Shown: piece after piece, positions 1 through 4,665 of the stretch
How the letters are laid out: the number at the start of each line of letters is the position of its first letter
Numbering within the stretch: the stretch's first letter is position 1
Assembly (NCBI GenBank): GCA_030765325.1
Contig: JAVCCT010000139.1
Location: 1 to 5,372, forward strand
DNA from: Candidatus Stygibacter frigidus
GTDB taxonomy: Bacteria > Cloacimonadota > Cloacimonadia > Cloacimonadales > TCS61
Length of the DNA stretch: 5,372 nucleotides
Direction: 5' to 3'
Program-made: the position numbers and the translations under genes
Notes under the pieces: model-generated
What the model saw: the letters and a program-made list of their open reading frames with translations, nothing else
Databases searched by the model: none
Told to the model about the DNA's origin: nothing

Positions 1-119
1 CACCTTATGAAGAAAAGAAATATGTGCTGCAGCTTAATGATGATACTGATGCACTTTATCTTCAATCAGAAAGCATTATCAAGAAATTCCAGAAAACAGC
101 AGCGGATTTTAAGTTGTAA
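1..119 (+). CDS. C-terminal end of an unrecognised protein (partial)
   Basis: This is an open frame entering from the left edge. The first complete codon begins at base 3 and the frame runs 38 codons to a TAA at 117-119. The visible residues start PYEEKKYVLQLNDD and end QKTAADFKL. They are hydrophilic and mixed-charge, with no membrane segment, cysteine motif or other signature I recognise, so no function is offered. Support for a real gene is the clean stop followed 13 bases later by a strong intrinsic terminator. It converges on uvrC, which ends at the same terminator. Confidence 0.7.
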   Translation, partial: PYEEKKYVLQLNDDTDALYLQSESIIKKFQKTAADFKL

Positions 120-132
120 AGAGGATTTTTTC

Positions 133-164
133 AAAAAAGGGGATGCTTAAGCGTCCCCTTTTTT
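133..164. terminator. Bidirectional intrinsic terminator between converging genes
   Basis: A 14-bp stem pairs 133-146 (AAAAAAGGGGATGC) with 151-164 (GCGTCCCCTTTTTT) around the 4-base loop TTAA, with a single G.T wobble at 144/153. The A-tract on one side and the T-tract on the other (159-165) let it act on both strands. On + it ends the partial gene at the left edge. On - it ends the murJ-uvrC transcript. The uvrC stop codon lies inside the loop, and its last four sense codons form part of the stem. Confidence 0.9.
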
Positions 165-1958
165 TAGTTCATTGAATATTTTTTCTGCCAGATGATGCCC
201 TATACCTTTGATTTCCATAAGCTCTTCCAGGCTGGCTTTTCGGATATTTTCTACTGAGCCGAAATGCTTTAAAAGCAAAAACCGCGTTTTATTTCCAATC
301 CCGTTAATTTCATCGATTTCACTCTTTAAAGTACGTTTTTGTCTGCGTTTACGGTGGAAATTCACAGCCTGATTATGACTTGCATCGCGGATTTGCACCA
401 GCAGTCTAAGAGCTGAGGAGGAGCGAGGCAGAAAAACAGAATCTGATTGGTCAGGTAAAAACACTTCCTCAACTCTTTTTGCTAAAGAGATAATTTCGAT
501 ATCAGTGATACCGATATCTGAAAGTATCTTTTCGGCAGAATGCAATTGTCCTTTACCTCCATCAATAACGATCAGATCTGGTTTTGTGTCAGGCTCTACT
601 TTATCGAAATATCTGCTCATGGTTTCCTGCATGGCGGCAAAATCATTTTGGCCAGTAAAACTTCGCATAATGAAGTTACGATAATTCTTTTTCTTTGGTT
701 TACCATTTTCAAAATATACCAGTGAGGATACCACATCAGTTCCCTGGATGTTTGAGATGTCAATACAGATCATCTTTCGGGGGAGTTTATTGAGTTTTAA
801 TTTATCCTTAAGGTCTTTCACCGGGAAAATAGTTCTATTTTTGGAGCGCAAGTGCATCAATTTTTCTTCTTCCACGCGATTAAAGGCATTTTCAGCTGCG
901 ATTTTTATCAGTTTCATGGTATCTCCCCGTTGAGGGATGGTAAGTTTATTTTGCAAAATGCTGTTAAGGTAATCAAATTCATCAGGTTTGATCTGCAAAA
1001 GAATGCGCCAGGGTAATTTATCCAGACGGCTTTCATAATATTGCGAAAGAAAGGCAGACATTATTTCCGCTTCGGAACTATTTTCAACATTCTTCATCTT
1101 ATAGGTTTCTTTTGCCAGCAGCTTGCCTTCCACAATCTTAAGTAATGCCACTGCAGCGCGATTATCTTCCTTATAAAGTCCAATTACCACTCTATCCTTC
1201 ATGTCATCAAAGAATAATGTTCTGCGGCGGTTAACTCTGCGTATACCTTCTATTTTATCTCTAAGTCTGCCGGCATCTTCATATCTGAGTTCATCAGATG
1301 CTGTCTGCATTCCTGATGTCAGTGAATAGATAACTTCTTCATTTTTGCCGTCCAGAAACTTAAGGATATTACTGATAACCATTTTATATTCATTTTCAGA
1401 TATTTTGCCAATGCAAGGAGCAGGACATTTGCCCATTTGATAATTAAGACAGGCTTTTTTATATTTCACTTCATCAGCCGGAATGATACGTTTGCAGGTT
1501 CGATGTGGAAACACCCATTCCAGGAGCCGCATAGTTCTTCGCAGTGCTTTCACATCAGTGAATGGACCAAAATAATGAGAGCCATCTTTAGGAGTTTGCC
1601 TGGTGACAAATATGCGGGGAAAGGGATCATTGGTAACAGCAATGAAGGGATATTGTTTATCATCTTTTAGCGAGACATTATAGCGGGGGAGATGTTCTTT
1701 TATGAGATTATTTTCCAGGACTAATGCTTCTTTTTCAGAATTTACTATTATATAATCAAAATCTGTGATCCGCTCTACCAGCTCAGCGGTTTTGATATCT
1801 TTAGCTGAGTTGTTGAAATAGCTGCGAACTCTGTTTTTAAGCAGCTTTGCTTTACCTACATAGATGATCTTATCATCTTTGTTTTTCATCAGGTAGCAGC
1901 CTGGTTTTGCTGGTAATAGTTCCAGTTTCTTTTTTAATGCATCCTGATAATCCGCCAT
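147..1958 (-). CDS. uvrC: UvrABC excinuclease subunit C
   Basis: UvrC is the cytoplasmic dual-incision nuclease of nucleotide excision repair. It is recruited to UvrB-DNA at lesions and cuts 3' and then 5' of the damage. Every family domain is present in order over 603 aa (E. coli UvrC is 610). The GIY-YIG nuclease spans about 17-95, with GCY 20-22, YVGKA 33-37, Arg43, Glu82 and Asn94. Cysteines 155, 170, 178 and 182 match the set reported to hold a 4Fe-4S cluster. A UvrB-binding UVR helix pair lies near 205-242. The RNase H-like nuclease spans about 395-535 with Asp400, Asp439, Asp466 (in IDGGKGQ) and His528. Tandem helix-hairpin-helix motifs lie at 551-572 and 583-598. No key residue is missing. 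The ATG shares one base with the murJ stop (TAATG), and only a weak GGAT precedes it, so translation is probably coupled to murJ. Confidence 0.98.
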   Translation of the reverse strand: MADYQDALKKKLELLPAKPGCYLMKNKDDKIIYVGKAKLLKNRVRSYFNNSAKDIKTAELVERITDFDYIIVNSEKEALVLENNLIKEHLPRYNVSLKDDKQYPFIAVTNDPFPRIFVTRQTPKDGSHYFGPFTDVKALRRTMRLLEWVFPHRTCKRIIPADEVKYKKACLNYQMGKCPAPCIGKISENEYKMVISNILKFLDGKNEEVIYSLTSGMQTASDELRYEDAGRLRDKIEGIRRVNRRRTLFFDDMKDRVVIGLYKEDNRAAVALLKIVEGKLLAKETYKMKNVENSSEAEIMSAFLSQYYESRLDKLPWRILLQIKPDEFDYLNSILQNKLTIPQRGDTMKLIKIAAENAFNRVEEEKLMHLRSKNRTIFPVKDLKDKLKLNKLPRKMICIDISNIQGTDVVSSLVYFENGKPKKKNYRNFIMRSFTGQNDFAAMQETMSRYFDKVEPDTKPDLIVIDGGKGQLHSAEKILSDIGITDIEIISLAKRVEEVFLPDQSDSVFLPRSSSALRLLVQIRDASHNQAVNFHRKRRQKRTLKSEIDEINGIGNKTRFLLLKHFGSVENIRKASLEELMEIKGIGHHLAEKIFNELKKGDA

Positions 1959-3475
1959 TATTTGATCCGCAATATTTTCCTTCCGTAAAAAATCATCCCT
2001 AAAGATAATATCAGCATAATTATTAATCTGGAAGCAGTCATCCAGAAGTTAACAGGCAGATCGATACTCTTTAATTGGATCAGAACAATATAGATCACAC
2101 TGCTTAGGATGACTATTTTGCATATTTCACTGTTGATAACAGGGAACTTAATTTGAGGATAATGCTTATTGAGATAGTGCTTGAGTATTCTGTATTGCAC
2201 GTAAGCAGAAATCGAGGTAGCTAAGGCAAGACCGCCATGCTGGAGCCATTGCATCAATATAATATTAAGAACAATATTTAAAGCGACAATAACAGCCGAG
2301 ATTTTCACTGGTGTTTTAGTGTTTTTCTGAGCATAAAACAGGGGAATAATCTGACGATTAAGAGAATAAAATACCAGACCCAGAGAATAAAATATCAATG
2401 CTGACCAGGTAAGCTGAAGAGAATGCTGATCAAATGCACCCCGCATAAATATTACCCGGATAATATCATCTCCCAGGGCAATTATCACGGCAGTAATAGG
2501 CAGCATCAGGGAATATATGGTAACGATACTAAACCGAAAGCTTTTTTCAAGCTTCAGCCAGTTTTTTTCTGCACTATATCTGCTAAACATAGGCAGCACT
2601 GCCACTCCTGCTGATACGCCAATAATTCCTAAGGGCAATTGCATCAATCTATTACCATAATTTAAGGCAGCTATACTGCCAGCAGGTAAAAATGAGGCAA
2701 TGATCAGATCAGCAGCCAGATTTATCTGCCGAATTGCCATCCCAATTACACCTGGTAAAAACAATTTTCCAGTGATTGCAATACTCTTTTCTTTAAGATT
2801 AAGCCGTGGTTTGAATTTGTAACCCAGCTTCAGCATAAGAGGAACATTGATCACTGTTTGTAATATTCCTCCCGCGATAACACCAATAGCCGCTGATATT
2901 ATTTTTTCTTCCAGACTCGATTGGGGATTTAGTAAAAGATATAAACCTATTGATCCTACCATCCCAATATTCAGAAATGCGGAAGATAATCCGGGGATGA
3001 AAAATTTATCATGTGAATTTAAAATTGCTATCAAAGTAGAAGAAAAGCCGATCAGATATAGATAAGGAAACATCAATCTGGTCAGTTTAACAGTCAGCTC
3101 ATATCTTTCGGGACCAAATCCTGGTGCAAGGATTCGTACAATAATAGGAGCCAGAAGAATCCCTAACAGGCATAAAAATAGCAGGAGAAGACTAAGCAGG
3201 GAAATCACATTCATGGCAAATTTGATCTGCTGACTGCGACCTTCCTTGATCCCGATTTCATTATATACTGGCACAAAAGCCGATGATAAAGCACCTTCAC
3301 CAAATAATTTGCGCAGCAGATTAGGGATTTGAAAACCAACCTGAAATGCATCAGCTACCCAGCTTGTGCCAAATACTGCCGTCATTATAATATCCCGCAG
3401 TAATCCGAATATTCTGCTGATAAATACGGCTATTCCCATTGAGCCGATATTTCTTGCCAGTATTTTATTACTCAT
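1958..3475 (-). CDS. murJ: Lipid II flippase MurJ (MviN family)
   Basis: MurJ moves the undecaprenyl-linked peptidoglycan precursor lipid II across the inner membrane. It belongs to the MVF branch of the MOP superfamily. The 505-aa product (E. coli 511) is hydrophobic throughout, with hydrophobic stretches consistent with the family's 14 helices. The N-terminal signature is intact: SRIFGLLRD at 20-28, ADAF at 41-44, and IPNLLRKLFGEGALSSAFVPV at 50-70. Arg21, Arg27, Asp42, Arg55 and Glu60 correspond to charged positions lining the central cavity. YGNRLMQLPLG at 273-283 carries the helix-8 arginine (Arg276). The start ATG at 3475-3473 is preceded by TGGAG with a 4-base spacing, which fits a ribosome binding site. 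It is the first gene of a two-gene operon with uvrC. The pairing has no obvious functional logic beyond shared housekeeping expression. Confidence 0.96.
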   Translation of the reverse strand: MSNKILARNIGSMGIAVFISRIFGLLRDIIMTAVFGTSWVADAFQVGFQIPNLLRKLFGEGALSSAFVPVYNEIGIKEGRSQQIKFAMNVISLLSLLLLFLCLLGILLAPIIVRILAPGFGPERYELTVKLTRLMFPYLYLIGFSSTLIAILNSHDKFFIPGLSSAFLNIGMVGSIGLYLLLNPQSSLEEKIISAAIGVIAGGILQTVINVPLMLKLGYKFKPRLNLKEKSIAITGKLFLPGVIGMAIRQINLAADLIIASFLPAGSIAALNYGNRLMQLPLGIIGVSAGVAVLPMFSRYSAEKNWLKLEKSFRFSIVTIYSLMLPITAVIIALGDDIIRVIFMRGAFDQHSLQLTWSALIFYSLGLVFYSLNRQIIPLFYAQKNTKTPVKISAVIVALNIVLNIILMQWLQHGGLALATSISAYVQYRILKHYLNKHYPQIKFPVINSEICKIVILSSVIYIVLIQLKSIDLPVNFWMTASRLIIMLILSLGMIFYGRKILRIK

Positions 3476-3503
3476 TTCACTCCACTTTGCCTTAATATCT
3501 TTG

Positions 3504-3531
3504 ATTACTTTTTTGCAGTAATATTTGTCAA
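3504..3531 (-). promoter_or_regulatory. Candidate murJ-uvrC promoter
   Basis: On the minus strand an exact TTGACA lies at 3531-3526. It is followed after 16 bases by AGTAAT (3509-3504, 4 of 6 matches to TATAAT). Transcription would begin near 3497 and give a leader of about 20 bases that includes the TGGAG ribosome binding site. The -35 is convincing; the -10 is only fair. Confidence 0.45.
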
Positions 3532-3668
3532 TAAAATTACCCTGGAAATCTAATTATGGGCTTAGATAAAATATCAATCAAGTATTTGCGAGACTTAAAA
3601 AATGTGGTAAGGAAGGGAAATATAATCCTAAAACATTATAAATAATAGAGATATTAGAGTTTAAATAA

Positions 3669-3680
3669 ATCGGCGCCGAT
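3669..3680. repeat. Perfect 12-bp palindrome, possible operator
   Basis: ATCGGCGCCGAT reads identically on both strands and stands out as a GC-rich island in strongly AT-rich DNA. It lies 59 bases upstream of the TTGACA at 3740 and 138 bases from the candidate murJ -35. A dimeric regulator binding here could serve either gene, but no regulator is identifiable and a chance palindrome cannot be excluded. Confidence 0.4.
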
Positions 3681-3739
3681 CACATGATAATGGGTTTTAA
3701 GAGCACAAAAATAAATAAAATAAATTTTTTAAATAGCAC

Positions 3740-3769
3740 TTGACAATTATTTTGATAAAATCGTTTAAG
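3740..3769 (+). promoter_or_regulatory. Candidate promoter of the zinc-ribbon gene
   Basis: An exact TTGACA is present at 3740-3745. With an 18-base spacer the -10 would be TTTAAG (3764-3769, 4 of 6). A better -10, TAAAAT (3756-3761), is preceded by TG in extended -10 register (3753-3754), but it lies only 10 bases from TTGACA, so the two cannot work together. A promoter in this segment is likely; its exact -10 is unresolved. Confidence 0.45.
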
Positions 3770-3775
3770 GACGTG

Positions 3776-3801
3776 TCTGAATTCTTAGAAAAGGATTCAG
3801 A
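3776..3801 (+). promoter_or_regulatory. 5'UTR hairpin just upstream of the ribosome binding site
   Basis: TCTGAATTCTT (3776-3786) pairs with AAGGATTCAGA (3791-3801) over 11 bp with one G.U wobble, closing an AGAA loop. It ends five bases before the AAGGAGGA Shine-Dalgarno sequence at 3807-3814. No T-tract follows, so it is not a terminator. It may stabilise the mRNA or influence initiation; that role is inference. Confidence 0.5.
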
Positions 3802-3818
3802 GTATTAAGGAGGATAAA

Positions 3819-4070
3819 ATGCCGTTTTGCAAAAGATGTGGAAAAGAGATTGCTGCCAATCTCAAGGTTTGCCCTCAATGTGGAGCCAAGATCAATTACA
3901 AAAGTAATGAAGAGGATGATGTATATGGAGAAGATTTTGATCTTGATGCTGATCTGGAATTAGAAGATCTGGACGATGAAGATGATGAATACGATGATGA
4001 AGAAGACGATGAAGATGAAAATGACTATTATGATGATTTTATCGATTTAGAAGACGAGGATGAAAATTAG
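3819..4070 (+). CDS. Small zinc-ribbon protein with a highly acidic C-terminal tail
   Basis: The product has 83 aa. Residues 1-25 form a minimal zinc ribbon of the zinc_ribbon_2/zinc-ribbon type, with Cys4-x2-Cys7 and Cys18-x2-Cys21 in the pattern FCKRCGKEI...VCPQCGAKI, presumably binding one Zn(II). All lysines and arginines lie before residue 29. From 31 to 83, 36 of 53 residues are Asp or Glu, with scattered aromatics (Tyr36, Phe40, Tyr58, Tyr70, Tyr71, Phe74). The tail is expected to be disordered, and there is no signal peptide or membrane helix, so the protein is probably cytoplasmic. A consensus AAGGAGG with correct spacing decides the ATG and suggests efficient translation. It appears monocistronic, with its own promoter region and terminator. 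The domain is often found as an N-terminal module of larger proteins. Here it is free-standing and its function is unknown; a nucleic-acid-mimic or a partner of a basic protein is possible. Confidence 0.85.
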   Translation: MPFCKRCGKEIAANLKVCPQCGAKINYKSNEEDDVYGEDFDLDADLELEDLDDEDDEYDDEEDDEDENDYYDDFIDLEDEDEN

Positions 4071-4122
4071 TAATTAATATTCTCATCCTGGAAGAGATTT
4101 TTCTTTAGCTTATAAAAATAAC

Positions 4123-4163
4123 GGTCAGATAGGCTTTATGCTTTATCTGACCTTTTAATTTTT
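4123..4163 (+). terminator. Intrinsic terminator of the zinc-ribbon gene
   Basis: GGTCAGATA (4123-4131) pairs perfectly with TATCTGACC (4144-4152) over 9 bp around a 12-base loop. It is followed by TTTTAATTTTT (4153-4163). It lies 52 bases after the zinc-ribbon stop codon and 6 bases before the inverted-repeat element. Confidence 0.85.
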
Positions 4164-4169
4164 AGACAT

Positions 4170-4181
4170 GAGACTGTTCAA
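4170..4181 (+). repeat. Left terminal inverted repeat
   Basis: GAGACTGTTCAA matches the reverse complement of 4491-4502 at all 12 positions. Outside this block the match drops at once (T against A at the first flanking position), which helps place the element boundary. Confidence 0.75.
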
Positions 4182-4246
4182 CCTAACTAATTAATATCGT
4201 TGCAGGTTTTCAATTTTTGCAACACAAAAGTGCACAGATACATCAT

Positions 4247-4275
4247 ATTTGTCAATTTTAGTTAAATTGACAGAT
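4247..4275. repeat. Left-arm hairpin of the structured element
   Basis: Positions 4247-4258 pair with 4264-4275 over 12 bp, with one G.T wobble (4249/4273) and a TAGTT loop. The inner 9 bp (TGTCAATTT/AAATTGACA) are perfect. It ends exactly where the long basal stem begins at 4276, so the two helices could stack coaxially. There is no counterpart in the right arm, which makes the element asymmetric. Confidence 0.7.
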
Positions 4276-4301
4276 TCCCTGAAGGGGATTCACTATAATA
4301 G

Positions 4302-4332
4302 CCTCAGGTTGTTGTATTTCAACTACCTGGGG
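4302..4332. repeat. Flanking hairpin 1 of the twin pair
   Basis: The hairpin is 31 nt long. CCTCAGGT (4302-4309) pairs with ACCTGGGG (4325-4332), including one T.G wobble. Next come a T/T mismatch and a 4-bp GTTG/CAAC stem, capped by a TATTT loop. It shares length and the outer pattern CCnnAGGT/ACCTnnGG with the hairpin at 4417-4447. Confidence 0.75.
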
Positions 4333-4355
4333 TAAAATATAACCACCACCACTTC

Positions 4356-4396
4356 CCCTCCCCCAAACACCGGCTACGCCGGTGTTTGGGGGAGGG
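4356..4396. repeat. Central perfect 19-bp hairpin
   Basis: CCCTCCCCCAAACACCGGC (4356-4374) is perfectly complementary to 4378-4396 around a TAC loop (4375-4377). It is GC-rich, contrasts strongly with the AT-rich surroundings, and sits within two bases of the centre of the enclosing stem. No T-tract follows on either strand, so it is not a simple terminator. Confidence 0.92.
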
Positions 4397-4416
4397 ATGT
4401 CTTATTATATCATAAA

Positions 4417-4447
4417 CCATAGGTAGTCACTTCGTGCCGACCTATGG
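4417..4447. repeat. Flanking hairpin 2 of the twin pair
   Basis: The hairpin is 31 nt long. CCATAGGT (4417-4424) pairs perfectly with ACCTATGG (4440-4447). After an A/G mismatch the interior can form G/C, a T/C mismatch, then CAC/GTG around a TTC loop. Its length and the CCnnAGGT/ACCTnnGG frame match the hairpin at 4302-4332, with nn changed on both strands so that pairing is kept. Confidence 0.75.
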
Positions 4448-4490
4448 CTATTATTGTGAATCCCCTTCAGGGATAAATCAATCATAATAA

Positions 4491-4502
4491 TTGAACAGTC
4501 TC
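4491..4502 (-). repeat. Right terminal inverted repeat
   Basis: TTGAACAGTCTC is the exact reverse complement of 4170-4181. Its last base is directly followed by the TTGACA at 4503-4508 that serves as the probable -35 box of the downstream promoter. Confidence 0.75.
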
Positions 4503-4532
4503 TTGACATTCCGTATCTTCTATACAGATAAT
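4503..4532 (+). promoter_or_regulatory. Promoter of the TPP riboswitch and receptor gene
   Basis: TTGACA (4503-4508) and GATAAT (4527-4532, 5 of 6) are separated by 18 bases. This predicts a start near 4539, about 45 bases before the riboswitch aptamer. The -35 box abuts the right end of the inverted-repeat element. Confidence 0.65.
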
Positions 4533-4583
4533 CATTGACAGACAGATGCTTTGCCGGATTTGTCTAATCAGTTCATTAGAAAA

Positions 4584-4665
4584 TTGCTATAGGGGTACTG
4601 CCTGATGCGGTTGAGACATACCCTTTGAACCTGAACCGGTCAATACCGGCGTAGGAAGTTAGCGG
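4584..4665 (+). promoter_or_regulatory. TPP riboswitch aptamer (THI element)
   Basis: The aptamer binds thiamine pyrophosphate in the nascent mRNA. It has the conserved order of the THI box. The P1 closing helix is GCTA 4586-4589 with TAGC 4660-4663. P2 is GGGTA 4593-4597 with TACCC 4619-4623. TTGAGA (4611-4616, family CTGAGA) lies in the pyrimidine-binding region. ACCCTTTGAACCTGAAC (4620-4636) is nearly canonical. The P5 pair CCGG/CCGG flanks TCAATA (4636-4649), followed by GCGTAGGAAG. It sits 74 bases upstream of the receptor start codon, with an expression platform in between. Confidence 0.95.

Larger units (their letters stand above)
3476..3818. other. AT-rich divergent intergenic region
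   Basis: These 343 bases separate the divergent murJ-uvrC operon and the zinc-ribbon gene. They contain a candidate murJ promoter near 3504-3531, a 12-bp perfect palindrome at 3669-3680, a TTGACA-containing promoter region from 3740, and a 5'UTR hairpin at 3776-3801. The stretch 3540-3665 is A+T rich, and I see no convincing gene, RNA or repeat in it. Confidence 0.75.
4276..4473. repeat. Long basal inverted repeat enclosing three hairpins
   Basis: Positions 4276-4303 are complementary to 4446-4473 at 27 of 28 positions. A perfect 18-bp block (TCCCTGAAGGGGATTCAC) is followed by one T/T mismatch (4294/4455) and then a perfect 9-bp block (ATAATAGCC/GGCTATTAT). The pairing can be extended after two mismatches by AGGT (4306-4309) with ACCT (4440-4443), but those bases are also used by the inner hairpins. 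The enclosed 142 bases hold hairpins at 4302-4332, 4356-4396 and 4417-4447. A 6-bp pairing of ATATAA (4337-4342) with TTATAT (4405-4410) can further close the central arm. Confidence 0.85.
4170..4502. mobile_element. MITE-like structured element with perfect 12-bp terminal inverted repeats
   Basis: A 333-bp gene-less segment is bounded by GAGACTGTTCAA (4170-4181) and its exact reverse complement TTGAACAGTCTC (4491-4502). The pentamer GACAT sits directly outside the left end (4165-4169) and two bases beyond the right end (4505-4509). It may be the remnant of a target-site duplication, though the 2-base offset makes this uncertain. No transposase or other credible reading frame is present, so any movement would need a transposase supplied elsewhere. 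Inside lie at least five inverted repeats, including a long basal stem enclosing three hairpins, far more structure than terminal repeats alone require. A smaller pair, GTTGCA 4199-4204 with TGCAAC 4218-4223, is also present in the left arm. Alternatives are a structured non-coding RNA gene, or another dispersed intergenic repeat. Copy number in the genome would decide. Confidence 0.65.

Noticed and set aside
1437..1670. Open + strand frame inside uvrC, and similar ones inside murJ (for example 2847-3065)
   Set aside because: They lie antisense to unambiguous, full-length conserved genes, and their translations resemble no protein family.
3556..3645. A 29-codon + strand reading frame (ATG to TAA) in the intergenic region
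   Set aside because: It has only a weak GGA upstream, no recognisable product, and a composition typical of AT-rich noncoding DNA.
4343..4352. Short CCA/ACC triplet run considered as a microsatellite
   Set aside because: Only about three units long, which is within chance expectation.
4356..4396. Central hairpin considered as an intrinsic terminator
   Set aside because: No T-tract follows on either strand (ATGTCTT on +, AAGTGG... on -), and no gene needs ending here because a terminator already exists at 4123-4163.
4417..4447. GTAG at 4423-4426 considered as a sign of a REP/RAYT or IS200/IS605-type hairpin
   Set aside because: The GTAG lies within the hairpin stem and not at its foot, and the element has terminal inverted repeats, which those families lack.
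4170..4502. CRISPR array, integron attC site or retron msr-msd
   Set aside because: There are no direct repeats with regular spacers, no attC core sites, and no reverse transcriptase or integrase gene nearby. The symmetry is entirely inverted.
4535..4568. A second TTGACA (4535-4540) with TCTAAT (4563-4568) as an alternative promoter
   Set aside because: The 22-base spacer is too long, and the start would fall within the riboswitch's 5' strand. The TTGACA-18-GATAAT promoter upstream is better.
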